A DNA stretch of 32,729 nt from Micromonospora sp. AMSO31t (GTDB lineage: Bacteria; Actinomycetota; Actinomycetes; Mycobacteriales; Micromonosporaceae), in the NCBI RefSeq assembly GCF_008868175.1, contig NZ_WBKT01000058.1:1-32729 (forward strand). The letters are read 5' to 3'. Both the position numbers and the translations under genes were made by a program. Positions within the stretch are counted from its first letter, which is position 1, and the number at the start of each line of letters is the position of its first letter. Shown here one piece after another: positions 8,605 to 16,525 of the stretch. The notes under the pieces were generated by a model, which saw only the letters and a program-made list of their open reading frames with translations, did no database searches and was not told the origin of the DNA.

Positions 8605-9450
8605 GTGCCCGAACCGGCCGAGCCGAGAACGATCAGTGTGGTGATCGCCGCGCACAACGAGGCGACGGTGCTCGGTGGTTGCCTGGACGGCCTGCTCGCC
8701 GACGCCGAGCCGGGCGAGCTGGACATCGTCGTGGTCGCCAACGGGTGCACCGACGCCACCGCCGAGGTCGCCGCCGCCCGTTCCGGCGTCCGCGTCGTGG
8801 AGCTGGCGGAGGCCGGGAAGGCCCGGGCGCTGAACGCGGGCGACGCCGTGGCGCGCGGCTTCCCCCGCTTCTATCTGGACGCCGACGTGGTGCTCAGCTC
8901 CGGGGCGCTGCGGCGGATGGCGGACGTGCTGACCGCCGACGGGTCACCGCCGCTCGCGGTGACCCCGCGACGGGCCATGGTGACCGACGGCCGGTCCCTG
9001 CCGGTCCGCGGCTACTACGCGATCAGCACGCGGCTGCCCATCTTCGCCGACGCGCTGTTCGGCCGGGGCACGGTGGGCCTGTCCGCGGCCGGCCGGGCCC
9101 GGTTCGAGGGCTTCCCGGCGGAGATCGCCGACGACATGTTCCTCGACTCGCTGTTCTCCTCGGCAGAGAAGTGCGAGGTGGCCGGCGCGACCTCGTACGT
9201 GCAGGCGCCACGCAGGACGCCGGACCTGGTCCGCACCCTGGCCCGCGTGCGGGCCGGCAACACCATGCTGCGCGCCAGCCACGCGGGGGTGCGGCCCTCG
9301 GCGCGCTCGTCCTGGCTGCGCGACGTGGTCCTGCCGCGACCGTGGCTGATTCCGGCGGCGGCGATCTACGTCACGCTGACCCTGGTCGCGGCGTCGCGGG
9401 CCCGTCGTCACCCGCGCGACGACTGGGGTCGGGACGATTCGACCCGCTGA
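8605..9450 (+). CDS. Glycosyltransferase family 2 (second, divergent)
   Basis: This 281-residue GT2-type enzyme starts directly with TISVVIAAHNEA (9-20). It then shows VVVANGCTDAT in the place of the usual DDGS motif, a metal-binding YLDADVVLS (90-98) and EIADDMFLDSLF as the catalytic D-D region. A hydrophobic stretch near the C-terminus (IPAAAIYVTLTLVAA) suggests membrane association. GTG at 8605 is preferred because GGAG at 8592-8595 is well spaced from it; ATG at 8590 is in frame but has no ribosome site. It ends 6 bp from the convergent pseudoprotease gene. It probably acts with the neighbouring polysaccharide operon; the substrate is unknown. Confidence 0.85.
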   Translation: MPEPAEPRTISVVIAAHNEATVLGGCLDGLLADAEPGELDIVVVANGCTDATAEVAAARSGVRVVELAEAGKARALNAGDAVARGFPRFYLDADVVLSSGALRRMADVLTADGSPPLAVTPRRAMVTDGRSLPVRGYYAISTRLPIFADALFGRGTVGLSAAGRARFEGFPAEIADDMFLDSLFSSAEKCEVAGATSYVQAPRRTPDLVRTLARVRAGNTMLRASHAGVRPSARSSWLRDVVLPRPWLIPAAAIYVTLTLVAASRARRHPRDDWGRDDSTR

Positions 9451-9456
9451 CCGGCG

Positions 9457-11325
9457 TCACCGCTGACGTCGGCGCAGCAACAACGCGAGCAGCCCGACCA
9501 CCAGCGCGCCGCCGAGCGCGGCGAAGATGACGGCCGGCAACGCGGACGGGTTCGGCTCGTCGGTTGCCAGCTTCTCCCGGTCGGCGGCGCTCTGCCGGTA
9601 CGCCTGTGCGAGCAGGTTGGTCGGCACGGCCTCCGCCACCGCGGCGAGGTGTGACTCGGCGGTGCTGCTGCGACCGGTGAACCAGGCGTCGAGCCCGGAG
9701 CGGTAGAGCTTGTCGGTGTCGGCGAGGGTGTTGCTCACGCCCGCCTCGCCGAGCAGGGTCGTGGCGGCGGAAACCGGCACCAGGGCCCGGTTCGCACCGC
9801 CGTCGGCCGCCCGGTCACTGTCCACCACGCCGACGACCCGACCGGCGGCGTCCACCGCGACGCCGCCGTGCGAGTAGATCCCGATGTCGTCGTTGACCCG
9901 CTGGACCGCGACGCTGCCCTGGTCGCCCGTCCCCGTCACCTGCACCACCTTGGACTCCACCGTGAAGCGGGCGCCCCGGAAGGCGCTGTCGGTGGTCCCG
10001 TAGCCCAGCAGGAGCAGCGCGCTGCCCGGACCGGGCGCCTCCCCCGCAGCCAGCTCGACGGCGGGCAGCTTGGCCTGGGACAGCCTGACGACGGCGACGT
10101 TGCCGGCGTCCGGTTCGAGCACCCGGACCACCTCGCCCGGGATCGCCGGGCTGGTCGCCAGGTCGCCCCGCGCCACGTTCAACTGCCCGGACACCTGGCT
10201 GGTGAACGGCGCGGCCGGGTCGGTGCCGGTGAACCGGGTGGTCGTCAGCTTCGACCGGACGTACCCCTCCAGGCCGCCGGCGGCGAGCCGCTTCTGGTCG
10301 ACGAGGATCCGGCCCAGGGTGTTGAGGGCACGCTCGCGCGCGGCGTCGTCGGTCGGCCGCACGCACTGCCCGTTGGTGAGCACGACCCCGTCGGCGTTCA
10401 CCACGAAGCCGGAACAGCGCCGCTTGAAGGTGACCGGGGTGGGGCTGATCGGGGCGCCGGTCTTCGTGTCCCGCAGCATGCCGGTGAAGCTGGCCTCGAC
10501 GAAGACCAGGGACGGCGCGGCGATCGCCAGGGCACGCTCCTCGGCGCTGTACGGCGCGGCCTGCGTCCACGGCCGGAGCCCCGGAGCCGCGGCCGACGAC
10601 GCCGGCGCCGCGGTGGCGAAGCTGGTCGTCCCGCCGGGCAGGGCGGTGGGCTCCTCGTCGCCGGAGGTGGCCCAGAGCAGCGCGCCGGTGCCGACGGCGG
10701 CGATGAGGACCACCAGCCCGGCGATGACGGCCGCGGAGAGCCCGCGGCGGCGCGGGGCCGGCGGTGAGGGCTGGATGCGGCGCACCGGGTCGGCGAACGC
10801 GTCCACCGGGGACGTGTCGGCGGGCGACACGGGCTGCGCCGGCGAGATCGGGGCGGCTTCCACCGGCGCCTGCTGATGCGGGGTCACGGCGGCGTGCATG
10901 GCCCAGGGCAGCGGCGCGCCGGAGGTCGGCGTCGGCGTGCCGGAGACGGGTGCCCCGGAGACCGGCTGTGGCGGGTTCGTGACGGTGCCGGTGGCGGGAA
11001 TGAGGACCTCCGCCTCGGCCTCCGCCGGGTGCAGCTCCATGCCGAGGCTCTGGAAGAGGCGCTGGGCGCCCACCCCCTCCTCGGACGGGTACGCCACCCA
11101 CGGCTTGGCGGCGGCGAAATCGGCGTTGACGTAGCGCTGCCCGGCGAGGGCCATCGCGTTCGCGGCGTTCGCGAACGCCTCCCGCCAGGGCTGATCCGTA
11201 GCGGCGGCGCCGTCGAGCACCGCCACGGTCACCAGCCGGTCCTGCCCGTCGATGGCCCACCACGCCGTGCCCACCGGGCAGACGCCGAGCGACTCGGTGA
11301 ACCTGTACGGACCAACCGGCTGCAT
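9457..11325 (-). CDS. Membrane-anchored trypsin-like pseudoprotease with kinase-like N-lobe
   Basis: This is a 622-residue protein. Residues 1-95 resemble the N-lobe of an actinobacterial Ser/Thr kinase (VGPYRFTESLG, then VTVAVLD and an alpha-C-like Ala-rich helix) but lack the GxGxxG loop, the VAxK lysine (Ala35) and any C-lobe. A Pro-rich linker leads to a membrane segment (195-219). The extracellular part has the chymotrypsin/HtrA layout, yet the catalytic positions read Gln320 (TNGQCV for TN-x-HVV), Asn409 (GNVAVVRL) and His486 (YSHGGVAV for NSGGP). A short helical, TPR-like stretch and a second membrane segment (596-617) follow, ending RRRQR. GAGGAG is correctly placed before ATG 11325. 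It is unlikely to be an active protease; a binding or sensing role is inference. Confidence 0.85.
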   Translation of the reverse strand: MQPVGPYRFTESLGVCPVGTAWWAIDGQDRLVTVAVLDGAAATDQPWREAFANAANAMALAGQRYVNADFAAAKPWVAYPSEEGVGAQRLFQSLGMELHPAEAEAEVLIPATGTVTNPPQPVSGAPVSGTPTPTSGAPLPWAMHAAVTPHQQAPVEAAPISPAQPVSPADTSPVDAFADPVRRIQPSPPAPRRRGLSAAVIAGLVVLIAAVGTGALLWATSGDEEPTALPGGTTSFATAAPASSAAAPGLRPWTQAAPYSAEERALAIAAPSLVFVEASFTGMLRDTKTGAPISPTPVTFKRRCSGFVVNADGVVLTNGQCVRPTDDAARERALNTLGRILVDQKRLAAGGLEGYVRSKLTTTRFTGTDPAAPFTSQVSGQLNVARGDLATSPAIPGEVVRVLEPDAGNVAVVRLSQAKLPAVELAAGEAPGPGSALLLLGYGTTDSAFRGARFTVESKVVQVTGTGDQGSVAVQRVNDDIGIYSHGGVAVDAAGRVVGVVDSDRAADGGANRALVPVSAATTLLGEAGVSNTLADTDKLYRSGLDAWFTGRSSTAESHLAAVAEAVPTNLLAQAYRQSAADREKLATDEPNPSALPAVIFAALGGALVVGLLALLLRRRQR

Positions 11326-11356
11326 GCCACTTCTCCTCTGCTCACCCGCCGTGCGG

Positions 11357-11362
11357 ATAGTA
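11357..11362 (-). promoter_or_regulatory. -10 hexamer for the pseudoprotease gene
   Basis: On the minus strand TACTAT (11362-11357) closely fits TATAAT and lies about 31 nt before the ATG at 11325. That leaves a short leader containing the GAGGAG ribosome site. The -35 is not convincing. Confidence 0.45.
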
Positions 11363-11418
11363 CAGAGCGACCGCCCGCGCCCTCGTCCTCCGGTCGCCGC
11401 ATGACCACCGGCCGAAGG

Positions 11419-11454
11419 TTGCGCGCTGAAAGTTTTCATGCATAGAGTCAGGCC
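11419..11454 (+). promoter_or_regulatory. hut operon promoter with embedded palindromic operator
   Basis: TTGCGC (11419-11424) and TAGAGT (11443-11448), 18 bp apart, form a plausible promoter; GTG of the regulator follows 6 nt after the -10, so the transcript may be leaderless. The spacer contains TGAAAGTTTTCA (11427-11438), a perfect TGAAA-N2-TTTCA inverted repeat. GAAA/TTTC palindromes are common targets of RpiR-family regulators, so this is the likely site of autoregulation and operon control. Binding is inferred, not shown. Confidence 0.6.
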
Positions 11455-12303
11455 GTGAATGAAAGCGGTGCGGCACCCACCGACCGCCTGCTCGACCTCT
11501 TCCACGGCGTCCGGCTCACCCCGACCCAGCGCCGCATCGCACACTGCCTGGTCAAGCAGGCGGGCGCGGCGGCGTACCTGTCCGCGGCGGAGGTGGCCGA
11601 GCTGGCCGGGGTCAGCCAGCCGTCGGTGACCCGGTTCGCCATGGCGCTCGGGCACGACGGTTACCCCGCGCTGCGCCGCCGGCTGCGCGAGCTGACCGCC
11701 ACCGGCGCCGCCGACCCGGCCGACGCCGGCAACGCCCTCCAGCGGGCGGTCCACGCCGAGATGGGCAACCTCGACCGGCTCGCCGGTCAGCTCGCTGACG
11801 CGCAGCGCATCGCCGAGGTCGGCCGGCTCCTCGCGGCAAGCCGCCCGCTGCCGGTGCTCGGCCTGCGCGCCGCCGCACCCCTCGCGGCGTACTTCGCGTA
11901 CTTCGCCGCCAAGGTGCACCCGGACGTGCGGGTCGTCGACGACGGGGGCAGCCTCCTGGCCGACCGGCTCGAACAGGCCGCCGCGGCCGGGGCGCGCGCG
12001 CTGCTCGCCTTCGTGCTGCCCCGCTACCCCCGGGAGACCCTGGACGCGCTGCGCGAGGCCCGGGACGCCGGGCTGACCGTCGTGGCCATCACCGACTCCC
12101 CGGTGAGCCCGGCCACCGACCACGCCGACGTGGTGCTCCCCGCCGCCGTCGGCACCGACCTGGTCTTCGACCTGCACACCGCCCCGATGACCCTGGCCAT
12201 GGTGGTGCTCCAGGCGATCTGTGACGCCACCCCCGCCGAAACCCAGGCCCGGCTCGAGGCGTTCGAGTCGTCCGCCACCCGTCGCCAGTTGTTCCTCGGC
12301 TGA
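11455..12303 (+). CDS. MurR/RpiR family transcriptional regulator of the hut operon
   Basis: This 282-residue regulator has an N-terminal HTH_6 domain (about 12-80, with LSAAEVAELAGVSQPSVTRF) and a C-terminal SIS sugar-phosphate-isomerase-like domain (about 115-260). It shows LGLRAAAP near the start of the SIS fold and VVAITDSPVSPATDHADVVL later. SIS domains in this family sense small metabolites. Start is GTG at 11455, 6 nt after a TAGAGT -10. It is the first gene of a six-gene cluster and is 12 bp ahead of hutU, so it almost certainly senses a histidine-pathway intermediate; which one is unknown. Confidence 0.9.
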   Translation: MNESGAAPTDRLLDLFHGVRLTPTQRRIAHCLVKQAGAAAYLSAAEVAELAGVSQPSVTRFAMALGHDGYPALRRRLRELTATGAADPADAGNALQRAVHAEMGNLDRLAGQLADAQRIAEVGRLLAASRPLPVLGLRAAAPLAAYFAYFAAKVHPDVRVVDDGGSLLADRLEQAAAAGARALLAFVLPRYPRETLDALREARDAGLTVVAITDSPVSPATDHADVVLPAAVGTDLVFDLHTAPMTLAMVVLQAICDATPAETQARLEAFESSATRRQLFLG

Positions 12304-12315
12304 GAGGAGTACGAG

Positions 12316-13980
12316 ATGCACCAGCCCGTCCGCGCCGCCCGCGGCACCGCACGCACCGCCCAGGGGTGGCCCCAGGAGGCCGCGCTGCGGATGCTGATGA
12401 ACAACCTCGACCCGGAGGTGGCCGAGCGCCCCGAGGACCTGGTGGTCTACGGCGGCACCGGCAGGGCGGCCCGGGACTGGCCGTCGTACCACGCGCTGGT
12501 CCGGACGCTGACCGACCTGCGTGACGACGAGACCATGCTGGTGCAGTCGGGCCGCCCGGTCGGCGTGATGCGCACCCACGAGTGGGCGCCCCGGGTGCTG
12601 CTGGCCAACTCGAACCTGGTCGGCGACTGGGCCACCTGGCCGGAGTTCCGCCGGCTCGAAGCGCTCGGCCTCACCATGTACGGGCAGATGACCGCCGGCT
12701 CCTGGATCTACATCGGCACCCAGGGCATCCTCCAGGGCACCTACGAGACGTTCGCGGCGGTGGCCGAGAAGCGGTTCGCCGGCACCCTGGCCGGGACGCT
12801 GACGCTGACCGCCGGCTGCGGCGGGATGGGCGGGGCGCAGCCCCTGGCGGTCACCATGAACGGCGGCGCCTGCCTGATCGTCGACGTGGACCGCACCCGG
12901 CTGGAGCGCCGGGCGCACGACCGCTACCTGGACGAGATCGCCGACTCGCTGGACGACGCGGTCGAGCAGGCGCTCGCCGCCAAGCGGGACCGCCGGGCGC
13001 TCAGCGTCGGGGCGGTCGGCAACGCCGCCACGGTCTTCCCGGAGCTGCTGCGCCGGGGCGTCGCCATCGACATCGTCACCGACCAGACCAGCGCGCACGA
13101 CCCGCTGTCGTACCTGCCTGAGGGGGTGGAGCTGGCCGACGCCCGGGACTACGCGGCGACGAAGCCGGCCGAGTTCACCGACCGGGCGCGGGCCTCGATG
13201 GCCAAGCACGTCGAGGCGATGGTCGGCTTCCTCGACGCCGGCGCCGAGGTCTTCGACTACGGCAACTCCATCCGGGGCGAGGCGAAGCTCGGCGGCTACG
13301 AGCGGGCGTTCGACTTCCCCGGCTTCGTGCCGGCGTACATCCGGCCGCTGTTCTGCGAGGGCAAGGGCCCGTTCCGGTGGGCGGCGCTCTCCGGTGACCC
13401 GAAGGACATCGCGGCCACCGACCGGGCCATCCTCGACCTGTTCCCGGAGAACGAGTCCCTGGCCCGGTGGATCCGGCTGGCCGGCGAGCGGGTCGCCTTC
13501 CAGGGCCTGCCGGCCCGGATCTGCTGGCTCGGCTACGGCGAGCGGGACAAGGCCGGGGTGCGGTTCAACGAGATGGTCGCGTCCGGCGAGCTGAGCGCGC
13601 CCGTGGTCATCGGCCGGGACCACCTGGACTGCGGCAGCGTGGCCAGCCCCTACCGGGAGACCGAGGCGATGGCCGACGGCTCCGACGCGATCGCCGACTG
13701 GCCGCTGCTCAACGCGCTGGTCAACACCGCCAGCGGGGCGTCCTGGGTGTCGATCCACCACGGCGGCGGCGTGGGCATCGGCCGGTCCATCCACGCGGGG
13801 CAGGTCTGCGTGGCCGACGGCACCGCCCTCGCCGGGCAGAAGATCGAGCGGGTGCTCACGAACGACCCGGCCATGGGCGTCATCCGGCACGTCGACGCCG
13901 GCTACGACGACGCCCGCGAGGTCGCCGCCCGCACCGGCGTCCGGGTGCCCATGGCGGAGGGCACGGAGGGTACGGCGTGA
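12316..13980 (+). CDS. hutU: Urocanate hydratase
   Basis: This 554-residue cytosolic NAD-dependent enzyme converts urocanate to 4-imidazolone-5-propionate, the second step of histidine breakdown. Length and sequence match the family end to end: VVYGGTGRAARDW, QSGRPVGVMRTHEWAPRVL, TAGCGGMGGAQPLA (dinucleotide-binding region) and the conserved C-terminal IGRDHLDCGSVASPYRET with the active-site cysteine. GAGAGGAG at 12302-12309, starting at the regulator's stop codon, is well spaced from ATG 12316. The stop TGA is shared in a GTGA overlap with the next gene. Confidence 0.97.
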   Translation: MHQPVRAARGTARTAQGWPQEAALRMLMNNLDPEVAERPEDLVVYGGTGRAARDWPSYHALVRTLTDLRDDETMLVQSGRPVGVMRTHEWAPRVLLANSNLVGDWATWPEFRRLEALGLTMYGQMTAGSWIYIGTQGILQGTYETFAAVAEKRFAGTLAGTLTLTAGCGGMGGAQPLAVTMNGGACLIVDVDRTRLERRAHDRYLDEIADSLDDAVEQALAAKRDRRALSVGAVGNAATVFPELLRRGVAIDIVTDQTSAHDPLSYLPEGVELADARDYAATKPAEFTDRARASMAKHVEAMVGFLDAGAEVFDYGNSIRGEAKLGGYERAFDFPGFVPAYIRPLFCEGKGPFRWAALSGDPKDIAATDRAILDLFPENESLARWIRLAGERVAFQGLPARICWLGYGERDKAGVRFNEMVASGELSAPVVIGRDHLDCGSVASPYRETEAMADGSDAIADWPLLNALVNTASGASWVSIHHGGGVGIGRSIHAGQVCVADGTALAGQKIERVLTNDPAMGVIRHVDAGYDDAREVAARTGVRVPMAEGTEGTA

Positions 13981-15176
13981 GCGATCTCGCCGCCCGGTTC
14001 CGCAAGCTCTGGGACGACATCGCGCCCGTCGGGCGGGACGCGGGCAGTCGCGGTTACCTGCGCTACGCCCTCACCGAGCCGGAGCTGTCGCTGCGGACCT
14101 GGTTCCGGGAGCAGGCCGGGCAGCGGGGCATGCCGGTCAGCGAGGACGGCAACGGCAACCTCTTCGCCTGGTGGGGTGACCCGGCGGCCGGGGACGCGGT
14201 GCTCACCGGCAGCCACTTCGACTCGGTGCCGCACGGCGGGGCCTACGACGGGCCGCTCGGCATCGTCAGCGCCTTCCTGGCCGTGGACGAGCTGCGGGCC
14301 GCCGGGGTCGCCCCGGCCCGCCCGGTGGTGGTGGCCGCGTTCGTCGAGGAGGAGGGCGGCCGGTTCGGCGTACCCTGCCTGGGCTCGCGGCTGCTCACCG
14401 GGGAGATTGCGGTGGAGCGCGCGGCCGGGCTGCGCGACGCGGCGGGGGTGAGCTTCGCCGAGGCGCTGGGCGACCGGCCGGCGGGCGCCGACCCTGGCCT
14501 GCTCGGCCGCTTCGCGGCCTTCGTGGAGCTGCACGTCGAGCAGGGCCGGGCGCTGGTCGACCTCGGCGCGCCGGTCGCGGTGGCCAGCGCCATCTGGCCG
14601 CACGGCCGCTGGCGCTTCGACTTCGCCGGCGAGGGCAACCATGCGGGTACGACCCGGATGGCCGACCGCCGCGACCCGATGCTCACCTACGCGTTCACGG
14701 TGCTCGCCGCGAACAAGGAGGCCCGGCTGCGCGACGCGCACGCCACGGTGGGCCGGGTGGCCGTCGAGCCGAACGCCACCAACGCCATCCCGTCGAGGGT
14801 GACCGGCTGGCTGGACGCCCGGGCGGCCGAGCCGGAGACGCTGGACGGCCTGGTCGAGGCGGTCCGGGCCAAGGCCACCGAGCGGGCGAGGCGGGACGGC
14901 ACCGAGCTGACCTGCACGCAGGAGTCGGCCACCCCGCTGGTGGCCTTCGACGGTGGGCTGTCCGGCCGGCTGGCCGCGCTGCTCGACGCGCCGGTGCTGC
15001 CCACCGGCGCCGGGCACGACGCCGGGGTGCTGGCCGCGCACCTGCCGACCGCGATGCTCTTCGTGCGCAACCCGACCGGGGTGTCGCACTCCCCCGCCGA
15101 GTCCGCTACCGACGCCGACTGCGCGGCCGGGGTGACGGCCCTGGCCCGGGTGCTGGAGGAGCTGGCATGCCGCTGA
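13977..15176 (+). CDS. M20 family amidohydrolase (allantoate amidohydrolase/carbamoylase-like)
   Basis: This 399-residue zinc hydrolase is of the M20 amidase group. It has GSHFDSVPHGGAYDGPLG (His80, Asp91 metal ligands), EEEGGRF (125-131), ELHVEQG (His186), GNHAGTTRM in the dimerisation/substrate loop and VSHSPAES near the end. Relatives cleave N-carbamoyl or ureido groups (allantoate, N-carbamoyl amino acids). The start is GTG at 13977, overlapping hutU's stop, with GGAGGG 6 nt before it. Placed between hutU and hutF in an operon with no HutG or HutE gene, it most likely deformylates N-formyl-L-glutamate made by HutF. That function is inference from context. Confidence 0.88.
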   Translation: MSDLAARFRKLWDDIAPVGRDAGSRGYLRYALTEPELSLRTWFREQAGQRGMPVSEDGNGNLFAWWGDPAAGDAVLTGSHFDSVPHGGAYDGPLGIVSAFLAVDELRAAGVAPARPVVVAAFVEEEGGRFGVPCLGSRLLTGEIAVERAAGLRDAAGVSFAEALGDRPAGADPGLLGRFAAFVELHVEQGRALVDLGAPVAVASAIWPHGRWRFDFAGEGNHAGTTRMADRRDPMLTYAFTVLAANKEARLRDAHATVGRVAVEPNATNAIPSRVTGWLDARAAEPETLDGLVEAVRAKATERARRDGTELTCTQESATPLVAFDGGLSGRLAALLDAPVLPTGAGHDAGVLAAHLPTAMLFVRNPTGVSHSPAESATDADCAAGVTALARVLEELACR

Positions 15177-16525
15177 CCCGCTGGCTGGCCGAGTACGCCT
15201 GGCTGCCCGACCACGCCGAACCCACCCCCGACGTGCTCATCGAGGCCGAGGCCGGCCGGATCACGGCGGTCACCCCGCTGGTCGGCGGCGGCGCGGCGCC
15301 CGCCGGGGTCGAGGTGCTCGGCGACGCGGTACGCCTGCCCGGGCTCACCCTGCCCGGCCTGGCCAACGCCCACTCGCACGCCTTCCACCGGGCGCTGCGC
15401 GGGCGCACCCACGGCGGGCGGGGCGACTTCTGGAGCTGGCGGGACGTCATGTACGACGTGGCGGCCCGACTCGATCCCGACTCCTACCTGGCCCTGGCCC
15501 GGGCCGCGTACGCGGAGATGGCCCTCGCGGGCATCACCTGCGTGGGCGAGTTCCACTACCTGCACCACGGCCCGGAGGGCCGGCCGTACGCCGACCCGAA
15601 CGCCATGTCGGCCGCGCTGGTCGAGGCCGCCGCGCACGCCGGGATCCGGCTCACCCTGCTGGACACGGCGTACCTGACCGCGGGCGTGGACGGCGCGGAG
15701 CTGGTCGGGACGCAGCGCCGGTTCGGTGACGGCGACGCGTTGCGCTGGGCGGAGCGGGTCGACGCGTTCCGCCCCGAGAACGACCACGCCCGGCGGGGCG
15801 CGGCCATCCACTCGGTTCGCGCGGTGCCCGCCGAGCAGCTCGCCACGGTGGCCGGCTGGGCCGACCGCAACGGGATGCCGCTGCACGTGCACCTGTCCGA
15901 GCAGCCCGCCGAGAACGACGCCTGCCGCGCCGTGCACGGCTGCACCCCGACGCGGCTGCTGGCCGACCACGGGGTGCTCGGCCCGCACACCACGGCGGTG
16001 CACGCCACCCACCCGACGAGCGGCGACGTCGCGTTGCTCGGGGAGAGCCGGACCGGGGTGTGCCTCTGCCCCACCACCGAGCGGGACCTGGCCGACGGGA
16101 TCGGGCCGGCCCGACGGATGGCCGAGGCGGGCAGTCCGCTCAGCGTGGGCAGCGACAGCCACGCCGTGGTGGACCTCTTCGAGGAGGCCCGCGCCGTGGA
16201 GCTGGACGAGCGCCTGCGGACGCGCCGGCGGGGGCACTTCAGCCCGGCCGAGCTGGTCACCGCGGCCACCGTGGCCGGGCACGCCGCGCTCGGCTGGGGC
16301 GACGCGGGCCGGCTGTCGGTGGGCGACCGGGCCGACCTCGTGACGGTACGGCTGGACAGCGCCCGGACGGCCGGTGTGCCGCCGGTCGGGGCGTTCTTCG
16401 CGGCCACCGCCGCCGACGTGACGCACGTGGTGGTCGACGGGCGGACGGTCGTGGCCGACGGCCGGCACCAGACCGTGGACGTCCCCACCGAGCTGCGGCA
16501 CGCCATCGGGGAGGTGACGTCGTGA
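15167..16525 (+). CDS. hutF: Formimidoylglutamate deiminase
   Basis: This 452-residue amidohydrolase-superfamily enzyme deiminates N-formimino-L-glutamate to N-formyl-L-glutamate plus ammonia. The metal site is visible as NAHSHAFHRALRG (His69, His71), HVHLSEQPAEND, HATHP and GSDSHAVVDLFEEAR (metal Asp). The FHRALRG and SDSHAVVDLFEEAR segments are typical of HutF rather than of guanine or cytosine deaminases. ATG 15167 overlaps the M20 gene by 10 bp and is preceded by GGAGGAG. Its presence defines the formylglutamate branch of the pathway instead of the HutG formamide-releasing branch. Confidence 0.94.
   Translation: MPLTRWLAEYAWLPDHAEPTPDVLIEAEAGRITAVTPLVGGGAAPAGVEVLGDAVRLPGLTLPGLANAHSHAFHRALRGRTHGGRGDFWSWRDVMYDVAARLDPDSYLALARAAYAEMALAGITCVGEFHYLHHGPEGRPYADPNAMSAALVEAAAHAGIRLTLLDTAYLTAGVDGAELVGTQRRFGDGDALRWAERVDAFRPENDHARRGAAIHSVRAVPAEQLATVAGWADRNGMPLHVHLSEQPAENDACRAVHGCTPTRLLADHGVLGPHTTAVHATHPTSGDVALLGESRTGVCLCPTTERDLADGIGPARRMAEAGSPLSVGSDSHAVVDLFEEARAVELDERLRTRRRGHFSPAELVTAATVAGHAALGWGDAGRLSVGDRADLVTVRLDSARTAGVPPVGAFFAATAADVTHVVVDGRTVVADGRHQTVDVPTELRHAIGEVTS

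Noticed and set aside
11326..13890. Minus-strand reading frame extending the pseudoprotease upstream to 13890 (1477 residues)
   Set aside because: Everything beyond 11325 is antisense to the RpiR gene and hutU and has the Gly/Arg/Pro-rich composition of a GC-driven shadow frame. ATG 11325 has a proper GAGGAG and a -10 upstream.
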